Assembly (NCBI RefSeq): GCF_022539315.1
Contig: NC_066316.1
Span: 60,059,994-60,123,993 of the forward strand
Reading direction: 5' to 3'
Source of the DNA: Serinus canaria
Taxonomy: Eukaryota; Chordata; Aves; Passeriformes; Fringillidae
Length of the DNA stretch: 64,000 nucleotides
The translations under genes and the position numbers were made by a program. Below, piece by piece: positions 50,401 to 64,000 of the stretch. How positions within the stretch are numbered: the first letter of the stretch is position 1; each line of letters starts with the position of its first letter. The notes under the pieces are model-generated. The model was not told the DNA's origin, did no database searches, and saw nothing but the letters and a program-made list of their open reading frames with translations.

Positions 50401-53400
50401 TTCCCCAGACTACTTGTATCAGGCTTTTTGGAGCAACTTGTGAGTCAGGCATTGAGAGATCTGAATCTAGATGCTCCACTCAGAAACAACCAGTTATGGG
50501 AACCAGAACATTTAATTTCAAAACATATATTTTGCCTTACAGTACTTTTGGAGTACTTGTGGAATACTTCAAGTAAGTAGAAGTGTCCTAAGTTATTTAT
50601 TTGTGATTTCATTTCAATGGGTTTAGTGACATTTTGGCAGCGACTGACAATTTAGGCATTTAACCTTCCTAGATATGACACAGACAAGGTTATATTAATC
50701 AGCAAGGTAAACAGTGAATTTGACATACTAGAGGCACTGCAAAAATATTAATGACTAAAAGATTCCATTCTCAATTCAAGTGATTCCAGTTCTAGGAATC
50801 TCCAGTAACAGGGATATGTGATGGGTAAACCTGTTTGTGAAGGAGGATCAAATCTTCCTTCACAAAGGAAGAAAGCAGTCTCTTTCCACCACAGTATACC
50901 TTAATGCTCATGCGAAACAGAACCCTGTTCCTAATGGCTCTATCCACAAAAAAAAAAAAAAAAAATTCAATCGCTTTGTGTTGATTGCTTGCTCAGGATA
51001 CCAAAATTCCCTTTAAAAAGAGGCAGTCAAAGCTTTCGACTTTTGTGTTTCCTGTCAGGGCACTGAGGGAGGTGAGCGAGGTTTGGGACTGCAAATACTT
51101 TCAACTGTCTCAAAGCTTGTTACATAGGAAGTGAAGCAATTCACGGGGCAGAATACTTTGTACTCCTGGCAGCAATATCTTTCCTTGTTTAAAGCTGCCT
51201 TGTTTGCAGAAGGGCCACGCATGGGTGTACATGAAAGCAACTAAAGCTGCTATTCACAAGGTTCCCTAAATACATTAACCTTGCCTTGGAATGGGGCAGG
51301 GATTTACTTTAATGGTTACTGTAGGAGCAATGACATTCTTGAATTGAACTCTCGCTTACATAAATATTTAACTTTGAGGAAGGCTAGAATTCAGAGAGAT
51401 ATTGCTTTCCCCCCCTGTTTTTAATTGGTATCATCCTCCTCTCCCGAGATACTTGAAGGTTGTAACGAGAAATATTTAGATCCCTCTTTCCATATTCATT
51501 GAATATACTGATATTATATTTTATTAAAGAGCCTCAAATAGCTTACATCCTCTTCTTAATAACCCTATGCTTTACAAGCTTCTGTTTCCTCAAGCTACAG
51601 ACGAATCCTATTACAGAGAGTAGATTAAACTGGGTCTTGACAGATCTTTGCAATTCACTGACAAAAAAGGACAAGTTGTCTTACTAATAAGACGACATCA
51701 TGATCACACTAATATTATGCATCTCAGTGCTCTCAGATGCAAAAACTTTTATGCAAAACCCCTCCAGCAGGCACATTACCCAAATAGAACCCAAGCAATT
51801 TTCTTCTAACAATAAACGAAACTATCTAGTAGAAAGAATTACTTTGGTTTCATATTGTACACGAAGGAGCCATCAGTCAACAGCTGCATGCTTGATCATG
51901 CCCTCTGGCTCCACATCCGCAAGGGACCCAGCTCATCCAGACTTTCTTTTGCCACTATGAATGATGTGTATACTTTTGTGTACAAACATGAGCCCTCGAC
52001 AGAGGGCAGAGACAGGGCTATGGAGAGAGAGCACAAAGAAGTGTTTTGTTCTGTTTTCTCTTAGGCTCCGCAGTGCAGCAGAGGATAGACCTCTGGTGAT
52101 GAATGCAAGGGAAGAGAATCACAGTGTGCAGAAAAAAAGAGTTGTACCCTTTAAAACACTCTGAGCTCTCTAATAAGGCCTCATTCACAAGGATTTTAGC
52201 TAATATTTTTTAAATCAACTAATCCAAGTGATTGCACTCAGATTTTAAAAGTGGCCATGTGATTTCTTCAAATTATTTTGATGTGTGCAAGGATAAAGGA
52301 AACTGGTGGCATCACCAAGAGAGTGGCAGACCAGCTTTTAGGGCACCAGTCTGAGAAGAACCTCTTACAGCAGTTCTGTTATCCAGGATTTCACACTCCT
52401 GGAGAACACCCATTGCAATTAGTAATCTTTGATTCCTTGGATGTCACTGCAGAAAAATTAACAAATTTTTATGGTTAATAAAACCATAAATAAGATGTGC
52501 TTCTGAGATTCTGCTCAGACTTTCTTCATGTTGCTGTTAACTGAATAGGGCATAAAATTCACGTGGAGTTATTTCAGGCAGGGATTATGGCTGGATGGAA
52601 ATGAGAGGCACAGTAATGAACCTTCTCCATCAGTATAAGCCCCTTCCTTTGGAAAGATTTGAAATGAGTTATAAGTCTCAGGTACTTTTTCTGTGGAGCC
52701 CCCAGGATAGCCAAGAAATCTCATCTCTCGAGGCAGTCTGAATGAGCAGCTGAAAGAAGAACTTATTCCTTATTGAACAACAAGTTTGAAATCTCTATTA
52801 ACTTATCTGCTGCAGTATCTTTACCTTTCTAGAGTTATAAAATGGTACAGTGGTCATAACTCTTTCTTTACAGACTACAGTGAAGAGTGTGCAATGAAGA
52901 CAGGTAGCATAGAATGGCTTCAGGATAAATATGAGAGAGAGAAAAAAATTAACACATATTAAAAAATTAACTTTTTACCATGTTCAAGAGCTATGCCTGA
53001 GTCTCCACACAGGAGTATAGATCCATTTTTTCTGTTCCTATTGATAGCTATGTATTTTTGTTTTGCAACAGACTGGCAGAAAAATGATCATTTTCAAGGG
53101 CTGGTTCAATAAAATTTGGGGCAGATTTATAAAATTTGAAACATATGTATGCAGCAGTTTAGGATCCTGTTGTTAGATCCATTTAGTTGTATTCAACCTC
53201 ATCATGTTTAGTCTATTTTAATTATGTTTACTGTTTAAGACTGGCAGTGACTTTGGTTTGTTTTTCTCCCCCTCATGCTAATCATACTTGAGTACCACTG
53301 GCTTGAGTTTTGTCCAGTATTTTTTGTCCATGATCTTTCTGTAGACTTTTTTTTAATAAAACATTGTATAAAAATTCAGGAATTCAAAGTCATGGTTCCC

Positions 53401-53477
53401 ATGGCAACATTAAGTCCCTCACATTGCATTGTACATGCACTAAAAATAAACATGTAATAAAATAGTGTATTTTGTAT

Positions 53478-54230
53478 GTCAAGGGCAGCAACTGAATAAG
53501 GCCAAATGCAAGGTCCTGAATGTGGGCCAGGGCAATCCCAAATGCAGGCTGGGAACAGAATGGATAGAAAGCAGTTTTGAGGAGAAGGGCTTTGGATGTT
53601 GGTTAATGAGAAGCTCAACCTTTGCTAGCAATGAGAGTTTGCAGCTCAGAAAGCCAATCATATCCTGGACTGCATCAAAACAAATGTGAGAGGAGGTGAT
53701 TTTCCCACTCTGCCCTCCTTGTACCTCACATGAACTACTGCATCCAGCTCTGGGGCTCACAACACTCGGACATGGACCTGTTGGAGCAGGTCTAGAGGAG
53801 GGTCATAAAGATGATCTGAAGATGAAGCATGTCTCCTCTGAAGACATACTGAAAGAGTTGGGGTTGCTCAGCCTGGAGAAAAGAAGGCTTTGGGGAGAAC
53901 TTACAACAGCCTTCCAGTAGCTACGAGAGAGCCAAAGAACAATTTACAGGGGCATGTAGTGAGAGGACAAGGAATAATGGCTTCAAATTGAAAAGGAGTA
54001 GGTTTAGATTAGATATTAAGAAGAAATTCTTTCCTGTGAGGCTGGTGAGGCAATGGAACAGGTTGTCCAGGGAAGCTGTGGATGCCCATCCCTGGAAGTG
54101 CTCAAGGCCGGGTTGGATGGAACTTTGAGTAACCTGGTGTAGCGGGAGATGTCCCTGCCCATGTCAAGGGGATTGGAATTAGACGATCCCTAAGGTCCAT
54201 TTCAACTAAAACCATTCTATGATTCTGTGA
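53478..54230 (+). mobile_element. CR1 LINE 3' end with reverse-transcriptase C-terminal relic, sense orientation
   Basis: This is the best preserved CR1 copy in the window. Near 53495 it still encodes NKAKCKVLNVGQGNP, the conserved block at the C-terminal side of the CR1 reverse transcriptase. In a shifted frame it then encodes the region around ACTACTGCATCCAGCTCTGG (about 53734). The 3' UTR follows in order: AGCAGGTCTAGAGGAGGGTC, GGGGTTGCTCAGCCTGGAGA, GAAATTCTTTCCTGTGAGGC and GGTTGTCCAGGGAAGCTGTG. It ends ATTCTATGATTCTGTGA at 54230, the terminal octamer repeats. Frameshifts and stops make it inactive, and it is 5'-truncated. Confidence 0.92.
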
Positions 54231-57200
54231 AGTGGCTGCAGCTTTCATTTTGCTTGCCTGGGTTTTGCAGATTGAAGTTCCCAGTCCCAGTATTGCAGGA
54301 ATGTGATTTTACACTGACACAGATCTATAACTTGCAGCATCTATTTACAGCGAGCACATGCAATCTGCCACATGGGCAGCACTGATTTCCACCAGCTGAG
54401 CTTGGGACCATCTGCGTGTGTACATTTGGGGGTGTGCTGAGTCTGCAAAGGGATAGGGACAGCACGTTCCTGTGCGGCACACAGCTATGCTGGGGAGTTC
54501 CCTTACAGCTTCAGCAGTGCCAGAAAGAGAGGGAAGGGGCACTGCAGACCTTGCCCAACCTGTCATTGGTGTATCATCACAAATACCGGCAGGAGCAGCA
54601 ATACACTGATAGGCCAACCCGCTTGTCTCTGCAATTCGCAGCCCCTTGGCAGTTTGAAGATATTTCTAAATGGAAAAATACATTTAAAAAGTAACCATAA
54701 ATTCCATGCAAATCAAGACCTACAGTGTCTGGAAGTGCAAAATAAGGAATAGCGGCATAAGCAAAGATCTCCCCTTCATATTGGAAAAGGAAGAAGTATT
54801 TTATATATACTTCTTGTCTTCAAAAGGACTTAAATATAATCAAGAACTTGTGGGCACAGAAAAGGATTCTGAGAAATTTTTTCTCTCCAGAGATTGTGGA
54901 AACCAGAACTCGAAGTCCATAAGCAGTTTCAATATTTCTTTTATATGCCAGGCATGATGCATTTTATATAAAGGTATTGTCAAAATCATCCAGGTATCTG
55001 ATGTTCAGTCACTGAGACACAATTTCCTTTTATCTCCAGAACATGTTCATGCATGTTTGGTGTCCTTCATCTTAGATCATCTCATCTTTAAAGGAGGTGG
55101 TGTTGTCTCATGCACTGAAGATGCAGCCTGAAATACCACATGGCTCTAACTCATGACAAGGCTCTGAGATGCTGTAGTGCTACTAATGCATCCCATAAAC
55201 CACATTATTACAGTTTTGCTTGACCTGCAGTTACTAAATAAATGTTATCCCTTGCATAGCTCCATTTAAAATAAATGGATATCTGAAGAGTAACTGTGGC
55301 ATGAAGTGAGTTTAGCTTAAAAACAAACAACTCCTTGGGTTTGAGGTTGGTTTTTGTTTGTTTGCTTGTTTTGTTTTGAATAATCCTAAAAACCAACATG
55401 AAGAGAAACACAGAAAAACATGCATGGTGTAAATGGCTGCAATAAGGATCACAGGCACAAGCAGAAAACCAGGATATGTTTGTTTCTGGAAGAGGACGGT
55501 GAGGCACTATCTCTACTACTGCAATTTTTCATGAGTTTTTAAAAGAGGCAATCCATACATACCCTTAATTTTCCAAATACTCATGTTTTATGAAATGAGT
55601 TTAATGTAATGACTGTATCTTAAAAGTCATATTCCAGTCCTACAGGGCAGAAGCACTTTCTGAACATTTCCACATGACTGGTATGATGTTTGGATTTAGT
55701 GAAGTGCATTTTGACTCTGAAACTAGGTTTGAGTCCATTTGCTACACCTCTAACATGAAACAAGGGACATCTCCTACATGTTTAATGCCCAGATTATTTA
55801 GAGGCCTCTGAATTTGTGAGTGTGTGAAATTCAGATGCGTGAAATGCTTTGTTATGAGTCATCAGAAAATAGAACTGACTTTAGAGCTCTTCGTGATGTG
55901 TGTTTGTGCTAATGATGATGGGTGAGCCTCTCTCAAAACACTTGGTAAAAATGACACACTTGTGAAACAACACATGTCAACAGGAAAAAAAAAACCCTGA
56001 AATGCGGTGGCCAGTCCAACTTCTCACCTATTTCTGCAGTAATTCCTGTAATACAGTAATTCTCAGCATAAACTACTCAGTTTTGGAGAAATCATGTGTT
56101 TCCACAGTCTCTGTCAGTTAATTTACTTAGTTAAAAATTTTCTCCCATCTGTGAAACCACTGAGTTCACTGGCAGGTTTATTTGACTGTAAATACTCATT
56201 GGAAGGTGTGTATCTGTGTTGGGGAGTGGCATGTCTATTGCTTCTATACCTAAGGTATAAAAAATTAGTTGGTTTTTTTTTCACAGAACAAATATTTCAA
56301 GTAGTGACATTCTATGTAACAGGCTCTACTGATACATCTGAAGTTTTACTGATGATTGGCATAAGCTTTCAGGAAACATAATGCTAGACTGGCTCCCCTG
56401 GAGTGTGTACCTCAAATGAACTCAGATGTAGAAACATTTTCCCTTTTCCAAAGAGAAAACTGTGATGGCAGCTGGATAGCAGGGCTGTTTCACACAGATG
56501 TTATTGAAAGAAGTGTTTGCATCCTAAATGCAAATCAACATATGGCATACTAGGTATAATTTTATTTTTCTATCTTTGCTGCTACTGTCTAAAATTGTTT
56601 ATAGCTGGCAAGGCTGAAAGAGGAGCAAGCTAGAAAGTAGGACTGTAGGACACAGGGATCATCTCTTTCAAATGGATGAAGTATTTTAAGACACGCCCGG
56701 TGTTCTACAAGTCTAGTAGCATGGATCACAAGTTCATGCCTTACATGCTAACTTGGTCTGCTTCAGGTAGCTGTCAGATAAGACTTACCTGCATGTACTG
56801 AGTGAAGTGGAGGACAGTCAGTCATTTTCTGTTCCTGTTTGGTAGCAGACAGTGAGAAACAGTGATATCTTTCTGCTCCAGTTAGCTACGGCCTGACAGA
56901 AGTCCATGCTAGTGGTCATTAAGGAAAATAAAACCCAAAAAACCTTGAGAATATTTTCTCCTTGTCTGTTGGATTTTTTTTAACTGTACAACTCTTATCA
57001 AACTCACTGTGAGTATAAATTCAGTGTAATTAGATGCATTTTAACCCTTCTCACCTAAAGCTTTTGTCCCATCAGGACCAAAGATATCCCCAGCTGGGAT
57101 AGCTTTATCACAAAAGCCTATGGAGCTAGGGTGTGGGTTAAGGCAGTGCTAGCACTTGACATACAGAGCCAGGTATCTGACAGGACTAATTAGTCAGAAC

Positions 57201-60200
57201 TTGGCTTGCAATTCCCTTGATCAACCATAAACAAAATACCATTTTAACAAACTTTACATAGTGCTTTGGAAGGGAAATTTTCCATCCAGTACTCCTCCAT
57301 CACTACAGTGTTGACCTCAGCTTTCGGGCATTCACACTTTCCACATGTCCTGTTCCACTCCTAAAGGACTCTACCATAAGATATCATTTCAGTCATTTAC
57401 CTTTCTGCTTATACCAGGTGAGCTTCTCCAGACTTTGCCCCTTGGGAGGTATCTCATTACTCTATTTTCTCTGAGGCCCACAGTCCTTACTGGACATCCA
57501 GCTCCAGTGTAGAAAAAAGCAAGAGGCTGTTGCTCTGCACCCTTCCTGCTCAGATTCCTGCACCCTTTCCGACTTCTGCTCTTGGCTGCCATTGCATTTT
57601 CTTCCAACACTCTGGAAAACCTGGTAAACTTTTTTTAGCTTCCTTTGATTCTCATTTTTTATGGTTTCCCATCTATTTATGCCCTCTGGGAGACTCTTGC
57701 AAGTATCTCAGTTTCTTACTCCCAAGTTCCTTACAATTCCTTGTAAGAAAATGTGGGTATGAGAACTTATTAATTCACTGATGCTTGTGCACATTTAATT
57801 CTTCTGTTTAATTCTTTCTTTCTGTATATTGAACTCTCTCGTTTCTTTGTAGTTCCAGGGGAATATCTAATTTTTCATGAGATCCATGTCAAGAATTACT
57901 TTTTTAAATCAGATCATCTGATTCTTGCTAATTACTTAAGAGAAAATGATCATGTAAGAAACACCTGGAAAGAAGTACAGATGAACTATGGGATCTCAAA
58001 TAAATATTTCAGAATATTATAATTGAGCAACATACTTTTGTGACCTATCAAATCTAGTAATTATGTAAGTGCCAAAGTTAGATCCTTTTATGTAAAAAGG
58101 GCTAGTACAAATGTTATACTTGTTTCCTTTAAAAGTACTAGAGGAGATACATGTTGTTTGAGTCAGATACAAAGAATGAGAAACTTCTGAGGAAGTGGTA
58201 AGTTACAGAAACAAAACTCCAATGTTGAAAATTACCTGCTGGTACAGAGATTCAAACTGGAGTAATGAGGTCATTAATTTAATCTTTCTTTAATTTCTAT
58301 GCTTTGTGGGTTTAGTTTTTATACATATTTACACAATACCAAACTATAAGTGGGTGCTTCTATAAAATGGTTCACAGCTAATAATGGATATCTGAGGTGA
58401 GGCTAATGCAGAGAGAAGAAATTACAAACAACCCAAGCAGCTAATATGTTGACTATTAATTAACAGGAGTGATTCATTCAGTGTTGTAGCCAGACATAAC
58501 ACCAGACTGAAAGATGAAAGGGCAATTTAGAAAAAGACTGTAACTTACACAGTTATCAGCTGCAATATCTGAGACCTCGAATACTGACCTAATTACAGCT
58601 CATCTGAAAGGTATCAGGGCCTTATCCTCTACAGGAAGCATTAATAGAAAATTACTTGCCTTTCAAAGCCAGTGAGCCCATCTGCAGGTCCTGTATCAGC
58701 TCCCGCCAGACATGTATCATTTTACACATGGGTGGTCTGTCATATGATGATTGACTCAATCTTGACAAGAAGAGGGATAGAAAATTTATCACTCTGTGTA
58801 GATAGGACCACTTGTGACGTTGGCAGGTGAATCAGTACAGATTGCCCAACACCAACTTAATTGCAAGAGATAACATTTTCCTCAGTTCTTTCATTTTCAT
58901 AAGCACCCGCCAACACGCTTATCCTTTCTGTGTTAACTAATCCCCTCTCAGATTATGATTCCTGCCATATTTTGTCCACTGGGACCAATATAGGTAACAC
59001 TAATATTCAGAGTGCTGGGTAACACTCTGCTACACGCATGCAGCTACTTGCAGCAGGGGTATTTCTCATTGTCAGCAAGACCACCACATTTCCACCCTTT
59101 TGCTAAGGTAATGTGTATGTATGCTCAAAGGCAAATGAGGAACTCTTCTGCCAGGATCCTGGCACCCTGGATTAAGAGCAGAAACAGTGATGAGCAGGTG
59201 GTTTAAATACCAAGATTTTACCGAGCTTAAAAAAAATAAAAGAGCTTTTGCCAAGGATTAGGATATTAACAAAATGGTGGAGGATGATAATCTCTGAAAC
59301 CACAGCAGGGAGTAAGCCAATTCTGAAGTGAGTCTCTAGGATATTCAAATTTCATCAAACTGTAATTTTGATATTTTTTCCTCCCCAAAGTCTGGACATT
59401 GACCATCTGACTGAGGTACCTGGTTGAGGTGTAGTAGCTGGTCACAAGGACTATTTCTAAACTTGCTCATCTTAATTCTCTTGCAAAGGAAAAAATCTCT
59501 GTTCTTGCCTCTCAGAATTCACCTGAAACAAAAAAGCAGGGGGTACTACTACACCTAATGGGGCCAATGCTTACTCACATTTATTTACAAAACAGATGCT
59601 TTCCAAAAATAAGGTACCAGAAGAAACACAAACACCTGGTTTCAAGATCAATCTCTAGGCTATGTTTTAAAATAACCTTTCAGTGTACCTGAATGTCACT
59701 GAAGCAGAAAAAAAAAAAAAAAAAAAGAAATCAACTACTATAACCTTACTTGAACAGTAAAGAACTGGCAGATGTGAAATCTGAATATTCTAACTACTAA
59801 GGAGAAAGAGTAAGTCTCTCAGTGTGGGACACTTTATTGTTTGTGTTAATTATATTAATTAGAATTAGAACTTCCACCACTCCAATTTCTAGCAGCTGTG
59901 TGGTGCTAGCTGCTATTGTTAGCACTCACAAAAAATACTCCAATAGAGGGCACCAAGAAAATTACTTACAATCTGAACACCCACACAATCCTGTCACATT
60001 GGAAAGACTGCAGACAGCATAACTAATAAAATTATTGTGCTATTTTGAAAGAATAATAGCATGTTTGAAGAGACCACATTAACCCTGTTGTAAAGTATTG
60101 ATTGCACTCTATACTAAAGGAAATGAAACAACAAAGACATAGTGCTTTAATTCTTTTCCTGTTTGCTCTTGCTAGTTTTACTCTTTTTCAATTTACACCT

Positions 60201-63200
60201 ATATTTGAGAACACAGAGAATGTATCACCTATGGTGCACAAAGACAGTTTTATTTTCATAGACACTTTTTCAGCAACTTGATGTTTTTAAGATTATAGTT
60301 CAATTCAAGAAAGTAGTTGTGAATATGAAAGAAATTCCTGTCTAAAATTGCTTGAATCCTGTTTATCATGTTTCCTTCCCTTAAAAAAAGAAAACAATAA
60401 GTCAATTAGAATGTCAAAATATGTCAGCTGATTGGTTCTGGACATTTCAGTTTAGACATGTTACCAAAAAAAGGTATAATTATCATTTCAGTCTCTAAGA
60501 AAATGCTCTAATTTTGTGTTAGTGGATTACAAACAAGCAAAGCAAGTAGTGCCTTCTGCAACAACTTGCTGCTGTTTTGAAAGCACATCTGCTTGCCTAC
60601 ATCTATAATACAATGCCACAGTATGAAACTGTTACAAATCAGGCTGAGGCAAATATTCAGTATGATTTAAGATTTAACATTTTCACAGCATTTAAAGCAC
60701 TGGTCCTCTCATTAAAATATTCAGATTCAGTTACTTCTACCAGATTTGTTTAAACCTGATAAAAGCTACTTTCTTATTCTGTGATAAACAGCAAAATTTA
60801 AAGAGGAAAACTGAATTAGCAGAAAATTATGGACGATACGAGCACCATCTTTTATAAACACCAATACATAAAAATCAGTTATCACTTGGTCATATTGTGA
60901 ATGAACAAAATTTGTAACCAGTCTCTGAGGTGATTTCATATATATAAAATCACTTCACCTTTTTTTTTTATCTCCTTGAATGGCTCTTTTAAGAGCACGA
61001 TTCCTGTAATTGCATTTCCTTCCTTTTCTATGAGAGTATCTGTAAAGACATTTGGCATCTCATCAGCAAAAACAGCAGATGGAGAAAGGCCTTCCTACGT
61101 GCTCTGTCAAGGGAATTGCAAGTTTAGGTGGGGTTTTAATAGACATCAAGGATTTACTGACATGCCAAAGATTGCATGCCTTCACTGTGCTTATTATTTG
61201 TGCCTTTCTCTTTTAATAGAAATGAAAACAATTACTGTGCAGAAAACATTTAGCTTCTCTTTGAGAGTATCATACCATATGGTATGGGGGATGTATAGCT
61301 GACAAAATGAATGTAAAAATGAAGCACATACACTTCAGATGATGCTAGTTGAACTAAATTTATGCTTGAAATTTTAACTGAACTGATAGAAAAGTTTGCA
61401 AATAGCAAAAAAAACTTCCCATGTAAAAAAGCACTTCAAATAAAACATTAAAATACTTGTTAGTGAGTTTGACTTTGTTTAAAAATGGCCTTGGGGACCA
61501 AAGAACATTTAAACAGACAAGTAAGTAAGCACTGTAATTATAAGAATGAAAATCAACAGAGTTTTTCCAAATAACAGTCTTGTTATCACATGATAGCACA
61601 TGAAATTGCAAACAGAGCACATACTTTTCTGAGTTGCTGGGAAAAGAGATTTTACTGATAGGACATGAAGTTCATAGATGAGGCATGAAGATATTTGTAC
61701 TGGCCATGCAAGGAGGGTGAAAAAGCCTTTTTTGTAGGAGAGAAAATTCACAGCTTATATCTTGCATATTTCTCAGGGAGACATTAAAAACTCCTTTATC
61801 TGATGGCTTAAACCCTCAGAAAATTTACCAAAAAACCCCCCAAACTACCCTGAATTTGCACTTTCTGTGAGTAAGTAAATTTGCTCCCAGAAAGTTCATT
61901 AGCATTCTCAAAATCCTGCAGGACAAGAAATCAGTGTCAAAATTCTCCATCAGGCATAGATGTGAAATGCTTGGGCTCGTACAGATTCTGGAGCTGGATG
62001 AAAAGGTTTTGCAAAGGGCTTTCAAGAGCCTAGTCTCTTTCAATCTTTCATGGTATGAGTTCCCTTCTTGTCTTGTAGAACAGAGAATTTCTGTCATGCT
62101 CTAGAATTTAGTGAGAAAATACAGAAATAAGGGAACTCAGCATTAGGCAGACCTGCATTGACACGGTGACAATACTCACATCCTTGCAGCAAATGTTATT
62201 TGTAGAAAGTGAGAAAACAGAAATGGAAAAAAAAAAAGAAGATTAAATAAGATTTTGGGACTTTGGGAATAGCGTAGCACTGAAATATTATTTACGGTGT
62301 TATAAAAGCACAGGGGAGTTGTACCCAGAGCACTGCAGCTGCAGGAAGATCTCTTGAATTTGGTTTCAGACAGCTCAGTATCTGGGTGCACAGGGGAGAA
62401 ACATAAGCTATTAATTGCAATATTAATCATATATTACCAGTGTAGTATTGCAAGGAAGTATGTCACCTCATGGCCAGGACCGAATGTCAGTAATTTCTGC
62501 AACTGCCAAATTCCTTGCACCAAACTGCTACAGAACCTTACCTTCAGTGGGAAAAAAAGTAAAGGTATCATTCATTTGGGCTGCCTGAGCAGATCCCTGA
62601 CCAAAATTCACAACAGTCACATAATTTCATGCTCACTTCCTGAGTACTAAGCACCAGGCATAGGCCACAAAGAAAGGTCTTGAGGAGTTTCTCTGGTAAC
62701 CATTCCTTTGCATGTTTTTTCCTGACTTCTCTGTATCTTTGATCCCAAGATTAGTCCATCCTCGATATCATCCTCTCCCTCACCAATGCCTGCTGTCCAA
62801 GGGCAGCTGCATGCCCAGACAATGTTCTCCTTTTACTTCCCCCACCCCAGAATGATGATTTAATTTTGGCTACCTCGAAATAGGAATGTACTAAGAAACA
62901 AATAATTTACATTTCTGGTGTACTGCTTCCCAAAATGGTACTAAAGCATTTTATGATTTGTAAACCTCCTAATCCACACCTCTGAAAGTGTTTTGCAATG
63001 GTCAGTGTGAAAATAACACACTCACATGGTCAGGGTGCTCCACCCACTACTCCTGAACTCACTGAATTTTATAGCCATGCAGGAAGAGTAATTTTTAAAA
63101 ACTCATGGTGCATCCCCATCCATTTCAAAGATGCACCAAAGCACGGAAATGAATGTGATCAGTCCCATGTGTCATCAGCCAAGATTGCTTTCCCCACACA

Positions 63201-64000
63201 AACAAATGCAGAAAATAACCTCTTTCTTTTCCTTTCAAACAGGGGACACTCAGAGTAGCTGAAAGGCTTAGGTGTTTGGGTAGAAGAAGACATTGAGGCA
63301 TTTGTTAATGGAATAGAGTTGAAATTCAGACTGGAAAGCTGATGCTCTCGGACATCCGGATCACAGAAACTGCCATTGCTGTGGTGGGCAACTTTGGCAA
63401 AGACAAAGGATTGCTTAACCTGACTAAGTAAGCCTCTAGCATCCTGGATGTTTCCCTGGCCATGCAGAAATACATTGGTAAGATATCTCATGGAAAGCTG
63501 CATTTTTGTTAGTTGTGCTGTATCTGTGCTGGGGATAAACAGAGGGCTTTCAGTCTCCCAGGGCTGTCAATCTGTCGTCTTACACACACAGAGAGAACAG
63601 GTTTTGCCTTTTAAAGAAAGAACACTGTGAACAGAAACTCATCATTAATCAAGGCTTATTTCTCTGTGTGAAGGAAAAAAAGAAAAGCGAAGTCAAGTCA
63701 CCATCTCCACATTTGGAACTGTATTCCGCTTCACAGGCTGTGGGTAAAGAATATAAAGTAGAACCAGAAAGTTTGTCCTTAGAGAGAGGAAAAAGAAACA
63801 CTTAGGTCTCTGTGTGGGATATGCTGGTCTGTGGAAGTTGAATAAACTTGTACAATGCACAATGCGATGACTCACAGGGCTTGATGGAGGAGCGCTGTAT
63901 GCTATCCATCAAACATTTGCTTCAAGACAATCCTTGAAACTTTGAACACAGCAGGATGAGTAGATCACAAACCTCTCTGTAATCCCTGCATGCTGCTAGG
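54231..64000. other. Intergenic DNA to the window end, no gene recognised
   Basis: The longest frames here (up to 114 codons, 63159-63503 minus) have no family resemblance. A slightly GC-richer patch at about 54340-54660 carries overlapping frames on both strands, probably by chance. An A19 run lies at 59708-59726, and a short palindrome GTGATTT...AAATCAC lies near 60930-60953. Confidence 0.45.
59708..59726. repeat. A19 homopolymer
   Basis: Nineteen consecutive A bases follow GAAGCAG. No retrocopied sequence was recognised upstream. Confidence 0.8.

Larger units (their letters stand above)
41118..53477. other. Intergenic DNA, no gene recognised
   Basis: About 12 kb carry only simple repeats and short duplications. 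These are listed separately where clear: T18 at 43077-43094, the CA tract at 43470-43507, a 25-base duplication at 44070-44119, A17 plus an AAAC tract at 45790-45862, a 17-base duplication at 47441-47477, a TA tract at 47769-47783 and A18 at 50948-50965. Confidence 0.45.

Noticed and set aside
54345..54694. Opposed 90- and 92-codon frames just after the CR1 end
   Set aside because: No motif or homology was recognised; the base composition of the patch explains the open frames.
1..64000. CRISPR array, bacterial operon, tRNA or rRNA genes
   Set aside because: No regularly spaced repeats, no tRNA cloverleaf and no rRNA cores were seen. The content is that of a vertebrate nuclear chromosome.

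Overview
The window looks like nuclear DNA from a bird. It is AT-rich and gene-poor, carries several decayed CR1 LINE 3' ends, and holds one solo endogenous-retrovirus LTR whose TGTCCTGG start is of a kind I associate with avian, especially passerine, LTRs. No species can be named from the sequence alone.

I can support only one protein-coding gene. It is a two-exon, plus-strand member of the SLC32 (vesicular inhibitory amino acid transporter, VGAT/VIAAT) family. Exon 1 (coding 1865-2173) encodes a 103-residue cytosolic N-terminus ending in WEAGWNVTNAIQ. Exon 2 (25288-26439) encodes the remaining 383 residues, which carry nearly the whole transmembrane core. The splice joins at phase 0 (CAG|gtaacc ... 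tcttcag|GGA) across an intron of about 23.1 kb, giving an intact 486-residue protein. It resembles SLC32A1 throughout. It is too divergent to be SLC32A1 itself, which is nearly invariant among amniotes, so I read it as a second SLC32 paralogue. This is the most interesting item in the window.

Layout: 1-1864 is the upstream flank. The intron (2174-25287) contains a CR1 3' fragment (about 5068-5756), a probable antisense CR1 remnant (about 9028-9150), a solo LTR with a perfect 5-bp target-site duplication (10083-10746), a CR1 tail (about 13900-13974) and unremarkable AT-rich DNA. From 26440 to about 27404 there are candidate polyadenylation hexamers for the gene. From there to 64000 I find no gene. 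That stretch holds an antisense cluster of old CR1-type LINE fragments (about 37320-39150), a probable antisense CR1 end with a nearby perfect hairpin (about 40936-41117), a well-preserved sense CR1 3' end with a reverse-transcriptase relic (53478-54230), a CA microsatellite, homopolymer runs and several short tandem duplications.

No tRNA, rRNA, CRISPR array or second gene was recognised. Homology statements rest on recall of families and were not checked by a database search.
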